Shown here: piece by piece, positions 8,208 to 15,863 of the stretch
Layout of the letters: each line of letters starts with the position of its first letter
Numbering within the stretch: position 1 is the first letter of the stretch
From: an uncultured Clostridium sp.
Lineage (GTDB): Bacteria; Bacillota; Clostridia; TANB77; CAG-508
Reading direction: 5' to 3'
DNA: 26,102 bases
Assembly: GCA_902496295.1 (NCBI GenBank)
Contig: CABVAF010000012.1
Span: 1 to 26,102, forward strand
Notes under the pieces: model-generated
Database searches by the model: none
What the model was told of the DNA's origin: nothing
What the model saw: only the letters and a program-made list of their open reading frames with translations
Program-made: the position numbers and the translations under genes

Positions 8208-8891
8208 TTATTTATCCATTTTATTTTTTATAATTTCTTCTACTTTTTGTTTTACTTCTTCTATAGTTAGTTTTGTTGTGTCTATAACTATTGCATCTTC
8301 TGCAACTTTTAAAGCACCCATTGGCTTATGCATATCATTATAGTCTCTTTTTTTTATGTCTTCTAAAACTTCTTCGAAAGTTGTCTCTATACCTTTCTCA
8401 ACATTTTCCTTGTACCTTCTTTTTGCACGTTCTTCTACATCTGCATCCAAATAAATTTTTACATCAGCATTAGGAAATACATATGTTGTAATGTCTCTTC
8501 CTTCCATAATAGTGTTTTTTCCTTCAGCCATTTTTCTTTGTAAGTCCACCATTTTTATTCTAACTTCTATAATACTTGACACAGGAGAGACTATCTTAGT
8601 AACTCTGTTACTTCTTATTTCTGATGTAACATCCCTACCATTTAAAAGTACAATATCTTTTTTTATATTGTTTTCATTTTGTTGAACTATATCTATTTCT
8701 ACTTTTTCTAATAATTCTTTTATTTTATCTATATCTTCTATTTTTACATTATTGTCTAGCATAAATAATGTAAAAGCTCTATACATTGCACCAGTATCTA
8801 TTTTAAGCAAATTTAAATCTTTTGCTACTAATTCTGTTATTGTTCCTTTTCCAGTTCCTGCAGGTCCATCTATTCCTACAATAAATGACAT
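8208..8891 (-). CDS. cmk: Cytidylate kinase
   Basis: Cmk phosphorylates CMP and dCMP with ATP, feeding pyrimidine nucleotide and phospholipid precursor pools. The start ATG at 8891 has AGGAGAAAATAAA just upstream; a GTG six codons earlier overlaps that site and is rejected. The protein of 227 residues opens with the P-loop GPAGTGKGT (about residues 9-17) and DTGAMYR, which contributes to the CMP site. It continues with EGRDITTYVFP, the lid region with RAKRRY, and the late RDYND motif typical of CMP kinases. It starts 21 nt after the P-loop/Gls24 gene and is followed by plsC. Confidence 0.95.
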   Translation of the reverse strand: MSFIVGIDGPAGTGKGTITELVAKDLNLLKIDTGAMYRAFTLFMLDNNVKIEDIDKIKELLEKVEIDIVQQNENNIKKDIVLLNGRDVTSEIRSNRVTKIVSPVSSIIEVRIKMVDLQRKMAEGKNTIMEGRDITTYVFPNADVKIYLDADVEERAKRRYKENVEKGIETTFEEVLEDIKKRDYNDMHKPMGALKVAEDAIVIDTTKLTIEEVKQKVEEIIKNKMDK

Positions 8892-8912
8892 TTTATTTTC
8901 TCCTCTCACACA

Positions 8913-9803
8913 TTATTCGTTTTCTTCTTTTTCTGGCATATGTATTCCTTTTGCCACAATAGTTATTTTCTGAACATTCATTGTTGTTAAGTTTTCTACT
9001 TCTTTCTTATATCTTTCCTTAAATTCTTTTAATACAGTGCGTATGTTATAACCATAATTTACAACTACTTCTATGTAAATTTCTGGTCCTTCGGGATAAC
9101 TTTCAACTCTTGTTCTCGATAATTTATATATTCCCTCTGCTTTGCGTGCTAAATACTCTGCTATTTGTCTAAAAACTGTATCTGAAATTGTAAAGTTTCC
9201 CAGATAGCTAAATGTTGGTCTTATAATTGACTTTTCAGAAATATATGGGTCATTTCCTTTCCCTTTAAATTTAAAAATTTGTAAAGGATCTAATATATAA
9301 CCCGAAAAATCTTTCTTTATTTCAAATGTTGGAACCGGTATTACATGTTTCCCTTGAGTTGTTCTTATCATTTTCGCGGTTTTCATTTCCTCTTCTGTTG
9401 CTACTTCATTTATATAAATTCTTTTCATTGGTCTTGGAAGCCCTAAATTATCCGTTATTTTATCTATCATTCCGTCAGATGTACCTAGTATTAGTATAGA
9501 TTCTGGCTTATATTTCTTTATTGCCTTTTTCATTTCATTTCGCTCTTGTTCATTTATAAATATAGCTTTTTTTACAGTTTCTACTTTTGTTGGTGCTTTT
9601 TTGGCAGAACTTCCTGCTATAATATCATTTTCTCTAATTAAAATTCCGTCATCTATTATATAATTTATATTATATTCATTTGCAACCATTTGAGCCCTAT
9701 AACTTTTTCCAGTACCAGATGGTCCTATAAATGCATAAACTTTAATGTCTTGCATTGGATTAAATAAATTTTGATTAAATATGTTTGGATTAAACAAATT
9801 CAT
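8913..9803 (-). CDS. P-loop NTPase fused to an Asp23/Gls24-like domain
   Basis: The 296-residue protein has two parts. Residues ~20-180 contain a Walker A motif GPSGTGKS (27-34) followed by an adenylate-kinase-like layout (IIDDGIL, then ILILGTSDGM and a PRPMKRIYI strand). Residues ~195-290 resemble the Asp23/Gls24 alkaline-shock or envelope-stress fold (GNFTISDTVFRQIAEYLARK, EIYIEVVVNYGYNI). The N-terminus has a short repeat, LFNPNIFNQNLFNP. AAGGAGAAATGCAAG precedes the ATG. It is the first gene after a strong promoter, with cmk 21 nt downstream. I infer that ATP binding is coupled to an envelope-associated scaffold; no substrate is known to me. Confidence 0.8.
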   Translation of the reverse strand: MNLFNPNIFNQNLFNPMQDIKVYAFIGPSGTGKSYRAQMVANEYNINYIIDDGILIRENDIIAGSSAKKAPTKVETVKKAIFINEQERNEMKKAIKKYKPESILILGTSDGMIDKITDNLGLPRPMKRIYINEVATEEEMKTAKMIRTTQGKHVIPVPTFEIKKDFSGYILDPLQIFKFKGKGNDPYISEKSIIRPTFSYLGNFTISDTVFRQIAEYLARKAEGIYKLSRTRVESYPEGPEIYIEVVVNYGYNIRTVLKEFKERYKKEVENLTTMNVQKITIVAKGIHMPEKEENE

Positions 9804-9834
9804 CTTGCATTTCTCCTTATAAATAACTTAGTAA

Positions 9835-9864
9835 ATTATATCACTAGGCTATTTGTTTTGTCAA
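9835..9864 (-). promoter_or_regulatory. Promoter of the Gls24-fusion/cmk/plsC operon
   Basis: -35 TTGACA (9859-9864), 18-bp spacer, -10 TATAAT (9835-9840), both perfect, about 30 bp upstream of the start codon. A 9-bp palindromic pair (9897-9905 with 9912-9920) lies upstream; its role is unknown. Confidence 0.8.
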
Positions 9865-9942
9865 AGCTAACTTGTTTAATTAAATACATTATTGTTCATA
9901 TAATATATTTCTATTATATGAAATAAATAATTTGGGGCAGTA

Positions 9943-9973
9943 AAAAGAAACGTCATAATTAGACGTTTCTTTT
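9943..9973 (-). terminator. Intrinsic terminator after the pilin-anchor/FGE pseudogene
   Basis: AGAAACGTC (9946-9954) pairs with GACGTTTCT (9962-9970) around a 7-nt loop. Both strands give a T-rich tail, so it could act in both directions. It lies ~30 nt after the stop codon at 10001. Confidence 0.75.
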
Positions 9974-10000
9974 ATATTATATTTTACTTATACTATCTTG

Positions 10001-11213
10001 TTATTGTAAATATAGCTGAACTCTAAATCCCCTTGATTCATATGTTAAATCATTATTTGAATAATCTCTAAGAGCTGGAAAGCGTACTCCAGCTTTATAT
10101 CCATTTCCTCTAAATACACTTTCATATTGTACATCACTTGAATATTCTGTTGACCATTCATATACATTTCCTAGTAAGTCATATATATTACTATAACAGT
10201 CTTTTCCGTATTCTCCTGTTTTATATTTTATATTTTCCGCATCTACTCCAGTACTTCCCACATTAGCAAGCGATTTATCATTATTTACTAAAGCTAAGCT
10301 GTATCCGTATTCACTATTTTGACATATAAAATTTAATGCTGTATCCCATCCATAACTACTTATTAAGGTGCTTTTTATTTCTTCGTTATCTTTATACATG
10401 TCTTGAGATAAACTTATTGCTTCATTCTTTTTTATGTTAGTATATGGATATAGTGATTTTTTTACATATAATTGGTATAGCTCGTCATCTGCCGAAGTTC
10501 TATCATATAAACATCCTGATTCAAACCTTCCAATATAAAAACCGTTATATGTTGAACAGCTATTTATAAAACCGTTAATATCGTAATCAGTTCCATATAT
10601 GCACGAATTAATATTACCTTCTCCGTAATAGTATTCTCCTATTAAATCGTCTCCATTAATCTCTTGTGGTCCTGCTTTTAAAAATATTCTTCTTGTTAAA
10701 TTATTTATTTTATTTTCGCCACTAGAATTTTCATATTCCCCAATTGGAACCCATACAAATTGATTTCCTTCTAAATCTTCTATAACAACGCCTTCTTCTA
10801 CTTTTGTTCCGCTATCTTCAGGAACTTTAAAACCCTTTGGTATCCAAACATAATTATTAAAGTCATCTTTTAATCTAGTATTTTCTTCAAAATATATTTT
10901 TGAAATTTTAGCTTCAGCTACAGTTGTTGGAAAATTATCTTCTGGTGGATTTTCTCCGTCCCAAACCATTTAACATATTTCCCAACAAATCTTCTAATTC
11001 CTTTAGATTTTCTTGCTCATTTACTATTGATTGATTTGTTTTTTCTGCTGCCTCTTTTGCTTTTGTTATTATTCCATTATTTCCGAATACTAAACTTATT
11101 GTTATTCCTGCTAATATTAATAACACTACAATTGTTACAACTAACGCAATTAACCCTATTATGCCTATTAAATTTTTGCTCTTACTTAACTCTTATATTT
11201 CTTCTATTTGCAA
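10001..11213 (-). pseudogene. Decayed pilin-like anchor plus FGE/sulfatase-modifying-factor-fold protein
   Basis: Two frames together spell one ancestral protein. The upstream piece encodes a pilin-like anchor (GLIALVVTIVVLLILAGIT, then FGNNGIITKAKEA), a motif family frequent in Clostridia that lacks the Glu5 of true pilins. The downstream piece (10001-10969) encodes an FGE/C-type-lectin-fold domain with FVWVPIG, NGFYIGRFESG, NIYDLLGNVYEW and a C-terminal RGFRVQLYL. Lesions: (1) the only in-frame start candidate, TTG at 11211-11213, lies in the T-tract of the preceding terminator and meets TAA after six codons (11193-11195); (2) no other start exists before the hydrophobic helix; (3) an extra T at about 10965-10967 shifts frame between the anchor and the domain. 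No promoter is visible. Re-initiation at ATG 10969 would yield a cytoplasmic domain with no ribosome binding site, so I call it a pseudogene. Confidence 0.75.
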
Positions 11214-11254
11214 TATAAAAAATCTGCCAATAGTATTTACCTCATTGACAGATT
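11213..11254 (-). terminator. Intrinsic terminator of the GT2 gene
   Basis: The 11-bp arms 11221-11231 and 11244-11254 pair completely as minus-strand RNA (one U-G), with a 12-nt loop, followed by TTTTTTATATT. The wobble and tail both assign it to the glycosyltransferase ending at 11273. Confidence 0.85.
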
Positions 11255-11272
11255 TTTATTTTATTCAAATTT

Positions 11273-12532
11273 TTATTTTATTTCTTGACTAACCATTTCT
11301 TTATTTCTTACTTCATCAATTTTTATGCTTCTAGTATGTTCAATTTTTTCCCATTTTACATTTCTCTTAAATAAACATACAAAGTTAATTAGTAACCATG
11401 AACCTAAGAATAGTGGATAGCATGCTAATCCTTTTATCATAGGTTTTATTGGCTTTTTATCTAACAGCATAATAATTATTGCTGTTCCTATTGGAAGTAA
11501 GAATGTTGGTATTAAATATCTTAAAATATTTACAACTAAATCTAAAGATGTCATTCCTGCACCTGCATATATTATAAAATTCATTCCTAACAATACTAAT
11601 GTTAATACAAACATTGGTATACTTCCTAATATATATAGAAGTCCATCGAAGTTCATAACTGTTTTTTTATCTTTTACAGCTATTGCTAATGGTTTTGTAT
11701 ATTCTTTTAAACATTGAATATGTCCAATTGTCCATCTTGCTCTTTGTGACCATGATTGTTTAAATCCAACTGGTTGTTCATCATATACAATAGCTTCTCT
11801 TGCCCAACCTAATTTTCTTCCTTTTATTATTCTTTTTAATGAAAACTCTATGTCTTCTGTTAAAGTATTAGTATTCCATCCTTCTGGTTTTATAACATCA
11901 AACCTAACCATAAAGCCTGTTCCATTAATAAGTGGTGATAAACCAATGTTATATCTTGCTAAGTGATAAAAACGGTTCATTGTCCAATAGAATAATGCAT
12001 AACCTGCACTTACCCAACTATCTGTTGGATTTTTAATATCTCTATATCCCTGAACAACATCTTCACCTTGGCAAAGTTTTATATTCATATTTTTTATAAA
12101 GTTAACATCTACAATGTTATCTGCATCAAATACACAAAATGCATCATAATCTGCGTTCTCTTGTATTTTTTGTTGTAAAAACCAATTTAACGCATATCCT
12201 TTTGTTTTATGTTCTTCGTCAAATCTTTCATATACAATTGCTCCAGCTTCTTTTGCAATTTCTGCTGTTGAGTCTGTACAGTTATCTGCTATTACATATA
12301 TGTCAAACAATTCTTTTGGATAGTCTTGCTTTTTTAAACTTTCTATTAAATTTGCAACAACTGCTTCTTCATTATGAGCTGGTATAATTGCCATAAATTT
12401 ATTTTTCTTTTCGTTAACTATAGGTTTCTCTTTAAGTTTTACTAAAGAACATAAGCTTATAGCTATTTGATATACCCAGAATATTGTTATAATCCATATT
12501 AATACTTGTTGTATTATATATAAATATTCCAT
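11273..12532 (-). CDS. Membrane-bound family 2 glycosyltransferase, processive-synthase type
   Basis: The 419-residue protein has one N-terminal membrane helix (about residues 5-30), a cytoplasmic GT-A domain and two to three C-terminal helices (about 297-400). Catalytic signatures match cellulose-synthase/hyaluronan-synthase-like GT2 enzymes: PAHNEE (51-56), DAD (136-138), TED (225-227) and QRARW (263-267). The QxxRW motif is typical of enzymes that synthesise and extrude a polysaccharide. The sugar cannot be read from the sequence. GGGAG precedes the ATG, there is a good promoter upstream, and a terminator follows directly. The gene is therefore a single transcription unit, without the accessory genes of a known exopolysaccharide cluster. 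Confidence 0.9.
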   Translation of the reverse strand: MEYLYIIQQVLIWIITIFWVYQIAISLCSLVKLKEKPIVNEKKNKFMAIIPAHNEEAVVANLIESLKKQDYPKELFDIYVIADNCTDSTAEIAKEAGAIVYERFDEEHKTKGYALNWFLQQKIQENADYDAFCVFDADNIVDVNFIKNMNIKLCQGEDVVQGYRDIKNPTDSWVSAGYALFYWTMNRFYHLARYNIGLSPLINGTGFMVRFDVIKPEGWNTNTLTEDIEFSLKRIIKGRKLGWAREAIVYDEQPVGFKQSWSQRARWTIGHIQCLKEYTKPLAIAVKDKKTVMNFDGLLYILGSIPMFVLTLVLLGMNFIIYAGAGMTSLDLVVNILRYLIPTFLLPIGTAIIIMLLDKKPIKPMIKGLACYPLFLGSWLLINFVCLFKRNVKWEKIEHTRSIKIDEVRNKEMVSQEIK

Positions 12533-12594
12533 TCTTTTTTCTCCCTTTATATTTTAATTTAAGATTTGCATTTGTTAAAAGTCCTACATTTTAT

Positions 12595-12623
12595 ATTATA
12601 CTATCTTTTTAAAAATTTTACAA
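12595..12623 (-). promoter_or_regulatory. Promoter of the GT2 gene
   Basis: -35 TTGTAA (12618-12623), 17-bp spacer, perfect -10 TATAAT (12595-12600), about 60 bp upstream of the start codon. Confidence 0.7.
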
Positions 12624-12735
12624 CTTTTTTTATTATCTTAATAAATTATTAATATTTTTTTGCTATTTTGTTGTTTTCTGCCTATATATGCTTGCTGCTA
12701 ACTTTATAACTTTTGTTATAATCTTTTCTGTATTT

Positions 12736-14877
12736 TTATTGTTCCTGTTTTTCTTCGCTTTCTTCTACTTTATTTCTTACTTCTAAGTCTTTCATACTTA
12801 AGTTAATTCTATCTTGGTTGTCTATATCTATTACTTTAACTGTAATCTCATCACCTACTGATAAAACATCTTCCACTTTATCTACCCTCTTGCTAGATAT
12901 TTTAGAAATATGAAGTAGTCCTTCTCTTCCACCGCCAATATCTACAAATGCTCCAAATGACATAATTCTTGTAACAACACCATCATATATTCCACCAACT
13001 TCAATATCTTTTGCAATATCTGTTATCATTTTCATTGCTTTTTTACCGCTTTCTGTATCTGATGAATATACAAATACTCTACCATCATCTTCTATGTCTA
13101 TTTTTACACCTGTTGCATCTATTATTTTGTTTATCATTTTTCCACTTGGTCCAATTACATCTTTTATCTTGTCTGGGTTTATTGTCTCTGTTATAATTCT
13201 TGGTGCATACTTAGAAATATCTTCTCTTGGCTTATTAATTACTGGTAACATTACATTGTCTAATATATAATCTCTTGCAACTTTAGTTCTTTCAAATGCC
13301 TCTTTTATAATATCATATGTTAGTCCATCTATTTTAATGTCTACTTGTATTGCAGTTATTCCATCTTTTGTACCACCAACTTTAAAATCCATATCTCCAA
13401 AGAAATCTTCTATTCCTTGAATGTCTGTAAGCATTATATAATTTTCCGGATTTTCCTTGTCTGTTACTAATCCTGTTGAAATTCCTGCTACTGGCTTTTT
13501 AATTGGAACACCTGCGTCCATAAGTGCTAAAGTGCTACCACAAATACTTGCTTGAGATGTAGATCCATTTGAAGAAAGTACTTCTGACACTACTCTTATT
13601 GCATATGGAAATTCTGCTTCTGATGGTATTACTGGAACTAACGCTTTTTCTGCTAAAGCTCCATGTCCAACTTCTCTTCTTCCTGGTCCACGTGATGTTC
13701 TTGCTTCTCCAACACTATATGGAGGGAAATTGTATTGATGCATATATCTTTTAGCTTCTTCTTCATCTATTCCATCTAGCATTTGCTCTTCGCTTTTCAT
13801 TCCAAGTGTTACAATAGACATTACCTGAGTTTGTCCTCTTGTAAATATTGCACTACCATGAACTCTTGGAAGAAGTCCAACTTCGCAAGAAAGTGGTCTT
13901 ATTTCGTCTATTTTTCTTCCGTCTGGTCTTTTATGCTCTTTTAAAATCATTTCTCTTACACAAGCTTTTTCTAAATCATGAATACTTCCTGCAATATCTG
14001 CTGCTATTTCTTCTACTTTTTCTTCTCCATATTTTTCTAAGAAATAATTATTAATGTCTTCTGTAATTTTTTCTATATTAGCATCTCTTACTTCTTTATC
14101 TTGAGCTTGTACATCTTGGTACATTCTTTCTTTAAAGTTTTCTTCTACTTCTTTGTATATTTCTTTATCTGTTGCAAAAGATTTGTATTCAAATTTTGGT
14201 TTTCCTATTTCATCTTTCATTTTAGAAATAAATTCACAAAGTTTCTTTATTTCCACATGTCCTGCTTTTATAGCTTCTAGCATTATGTCATTTGGTATTT
14301 CATCTGCGCCTGCTTCTATCATTGTAATTTTTTCTAAAGTTCCTGCAACTGTTAAATTTAATTTGCTTTTTTCTCTTTCTTCAACTGTTGGGTTTATTAC
14401 AATTTTATCATCTACATATCCCACAGAAACTGCTGCAGTTGGACCTCCAAATGGTATATCTGATATAGAAAGTGCTGCAGATGCTCCTATCATTGCGCAC
14501 ACCTCTGGGCTATTGTCTTGCTCTACAGATAATACAGTAGCTACAACACATACATCATTTCTAAAGTCCTTTGGGAATAATGGTCTTAATGGTCTGTCTA
14601 TTGCTCTCGAAGTAAGTATTGCTTTATCTGCTGGTTTTCCCTCTCTTTTTGTATAGCTTCCTGGAATTTTTCCTACAGCATATAATTTTTCTTCATAATC
14701 TACTGATAGAGGGAAAAAGTCTATTCCTTCTTTTGGTTCTTTTGCTGCTGTTACATTTACCATAACAACAGTATCTCCATACCTTACTATTACATTTCCA
14801 TTTGTTAGCTCTGCAACTTTCCCTGTCTCAATTGTTAATTTTCTTCCTGCTAATTCTGTTTCATACATTTTGTACAT
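12736..14877 (-). CDS. pnp: Polyribonucleotide nucleotidyltransferase (PNPase)
   Basis: PNPase degrades RNA 3' to 5' using phosphate, as a trimer with a central channel and often in a degradosome. The 713-residue length is standard. In order it has a first RNase PH domain, the helical linker, a second RNase PH domain (with GPGRREVGHGALAEKAL and SNGSTSQASICGSTLALMDAG), a KH domain with GPSG (about 566-627) and an S1 domain (about 628-698, FGAFVDI and GLLHISKIS). An acidic Glu/Lys-rich tail ends the protein. The start is the ATG after AAAGGATG. It lies downstream of rpsO, the widely conserved order. A short pairing (TTATAAC/GTTATAA) just after the stop lacks a U-run, so its terminator is unclear. 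Confidence 0.97.
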   Translation of the reverse strand: MYKMYETELAGRKLTIETGKVAELTNGNVIVRYGDTVVMVNVTAAKEPKEGIDFFPLSVDYEEKLYAVGKIPGSYTKREGKPADKAILTSRAIDRPLRPLFPKDFRNDVCVVATVLSVEQDNSPEVCAMIGASAALSISDIPFGGPTAAVSVGYVDDKIVINPTVEEREKSKLNLTVAGTLEKITMIEAGADEIPNDIMLEAIKAGHVEIKKLCEFISKMKDEIGKPKFEYKSFATDKEIYKEVEENFKERMYQDVQAQDKEVRDANIEKITEDINNYFLEKYGEEKVEEIAADIAGSIHDLEKACVREMILKEHKRPDGRKIDEIRPLSCEVGLLPRVHGSAIFTRGQTQVMSIVTLGMKSEEQMLDGIDEEEAKRYMHQYNFPPYSVGEARTSRGPGRREVGHGALAEKALVPVIPSEAEFPYAIRVVSEVLSSNGSTSQASICGSTLALMDAGVPIKKPVAGISTGLVTDKENPENYIMLTDIQGIEDFFGDMDFKVGGTKDGITAIQVDIKIDGLTYDIIKEAFERTKVARDYILDNVMLPVINKPREDISKYAPRIITETINPDKIKDVIGPSGKMINKIIDATGVKIDIEDDGRVFVYSSDTESGKKAMKMITDIAKDIEVGGIYDGVVTRIMSFGAFVDIGGGREGLLHISKISSKRVDKVEDVLSVGDEITVKVIDIDNQDRINLSMKDLEVRNKVEESEEKQEQ

Positions 14878-15135
14878 AAAATCATCCTTTCTTTATTGAA
14901 ACAATACTAAATTAGCGTAACCTCTATTATAAATTAATCTTGCTTGGCTTGTCCTTTAATATAAGCATAATTTAGAATATAGCAATTATATAATATATTA
15001 AATATTAAATTTTTATAATTGACATTAATTTATAATACAAGCTACTTACTAAATTTTAGTATTGTTCAATTATTTATTTTATATTTTTAAATATTAATAT
15101 CTAGTTAAAACATTTTTATTTGTACTTTTTTATTT
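14878..15135. other. pnp leader region, AT-rich
   Basis: There is no open frame with a ribosome binding site. A possible weak minus-strand promoter (TTGCTA, 17 bp, ATATTA) lies near 14960-14985. I am not confident in it, since pnp is usually also read from rpsO. I saw no clear structured leader. Confidence 0.3.
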
Positions 15136-15196
15136 TGACCTGTCCCTAATTTCTGTAATTTCTGAATTTCAGAAAAAATGACCTGTCCCCAATTTC
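15136..15196. repeat. Two copies of a GGGACAGGTCA-type repeat (REP-like)
   Basis: Read on the minus strand, GAAATTGGGGACAGGTCA (15179-15196) and GAAATTAGGGACAGGTCA (15136-15153) repeat with one difference at a 43-nt offset. A palindrome, TCTGAAATTCAGA, lies between them. This GGGGACAGGTC core is familiar to me from dispersed repeats around REP-associated Y1 transposases. No transposase is nearby. Dispersal in this genome is inference. Confidence 0.55.
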
Positions 15197-15210
15197 CAAA
15201 CTTGCAAAAT

Positions 15211-15237
15211 GGACGTTTGCGAAATTGCTAAACGTCC
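15211..15237 (-). terminator. Hairpin after rpsO
   Basis: A perfect 8-bp stem GGACGTTT/AAACGTCC (15211-15218 with 15230-15237) with an 11-nt loop lies 12 nt after the rpsO stop codon. The tail ATTTTGC is only weakly U-rich. It may be a partial terminator or a processing site between rpsO and pnp. Confidence 0.5.
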
Positions 15238-15248
15238 AATTGTAAATA

Positions 15249-15512
15249 TTATTTTCTTAAATTTAATTTTTCTACTATGTCTCTATATCTTTGAACATCT
15301 TTCTTTGCTAAGTAGTTAAGTAAGCTTCTTCTTGAACCAACCATTTTAAATAATCCTCTTCTTGAGTGATTATCTTTTTTGTGAACTTTTAAGTGTTCTG
15401 TTAATTCTGTAATTCTTTCTGTTAAAAGAGCTATTTGAACTTCTGGAGAACCAGTGTCCTTTTCGTCCCTTCTATAAGTCTCGATAATTTCTTGTTTTCT
15501 TTCCTTTGTCAT
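15249..15512 (-). CDS. rpsO: Small-subunit ribosomal protein S15
   Basis: S15 binds the central domain of 16S rRNA early in 30S assembly and contacts the 50S subunit. The 87-residue sequence is full length and shows the family blocks DTGSPEVQIALLTERI, LTEHLKVHKKDNHSRRGL and SRRSLLNYL, with the 16S-binding His/Asp/Ser cluster (HKKDNHSRR). The ATG follows a strong AGGAGG. It has its own consensus promoter and a leader containing an imperfect hairpin, and pnp lies downstream. Confidence 0.97.
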   Translation of the reverse strand: MTKERKQEIIETYRRDEKDTGSPEVQIALLTERITELTEHLKVHKKDNHSRRGLFKMVGSRRSLLNYLAKKDVQRYRDIVEKLNLRK

Positions 15513-15538
15513 TATTTTTTCCTCCTAAAATTTATTTG

Positions 15539-15586
15539 CCTTAAACTTGGTTATAGTGGAGTTTTTTCCTAAAACTAAGTTAAAGG
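15539..15586 (-). promoter_or_regulatory. rpsO leader hairpin, candidate S15 autoregulatory site
   Basis: In the rpsO 5' leader, outer arms 15539-15548 and 15577-15586 pair with one mismatch. Inside, GTTTTAG pairs with CTATAAC (one mismatch) and GGA with TCC. S15 represses its own mRNA through leader structures in several bacteria, but these structures differ widely between lineages. Function here is inference from position and pairing. Confidence 0.45.
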
Positions 15587-15603
15587 TATATATTACATTT
15601 GGT

Positions 15604-15632
15604 ATTATAACACATATGTATTAAAAAAGCAA
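15604..15632 (-). promoter_or_regulatory. Promoter of rpsO
   Basis: -35 TTGCTT (15627-15632), 17-bp spacer ending in TGT (extended -10), and -10 TATAAT (15604-15609). The predicted leader is about 85 nt. Confidence 0.75.
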
Positions 15633-15639
15633 ATGTTTA

Positions 15640-15852
15640 TTACATTATTCCATTTTTTAATTGAAAAAATACTAGTAACGCTCCAACAATTGCTATTAAA
15701 AAGCCTAATATTTTTAATCCTAATGAAGCATCATTTTGGTCTCCAAAGCTAAAAAATCTTTTAGTTAAAATACGTGCATCATATATCATAACAGTTCCTG
15801 CTGTTGCCATTATAGCTCCAATTAATAATAATATAACTTGCCACATAAACAT
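15640..15852 (-). CDS. Small two-helix membrane protein, conserved type of unknown function
   Basis: The product (about 70 residues) has two hydrophobic helices, about residues 4-23 and 47-65. They flank a polar loop with YDAR and FSFGDQND, a loop pattern I have met in small uncharacterised membrane proteins of Firmicutes. I cannot name a function. Starts at ATG 15852 or ATG 15846 are both possible behind the AGGATG site; I give the longer. It begins about 11 nt after the stop of the aldose-epimerase gene and is probably co-transcribed with it. Confidence 0.7.
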   Translation of the reverse strand: MFMWQVILLLIGAIMATAGTVMIYDARILTKRFFSFGDQNDASLGLKILGFLIAIVGALLVFFQLKNGIM

Positions 15853-15863
15853 CACATCCTATT

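Noticed and set aside
10935..10969. Programmed frameshifting joining the two parts of the FGE gene
   Set aside because: No recognised slippery site or stimulatory structure, and the missing start codon and promoter make decay a simpler explanation.
12706..12723. TTATAAC/GTTATAA pairing after pnp as a terminator
   Set aside because: Short A/T-only stem without a U-run; too weak to call.
14153..14656. A 167-codon plus-strand frame inside pnp
   Set aside because: Antisense to an intact PNPase; the composition is that of a complementary-strand shadow.
15001..15045. Plus-strand TTGACA close to TATAAT
   Set aside because: The two boxes are only about 7 bp apart and no plus-strand gene follows.
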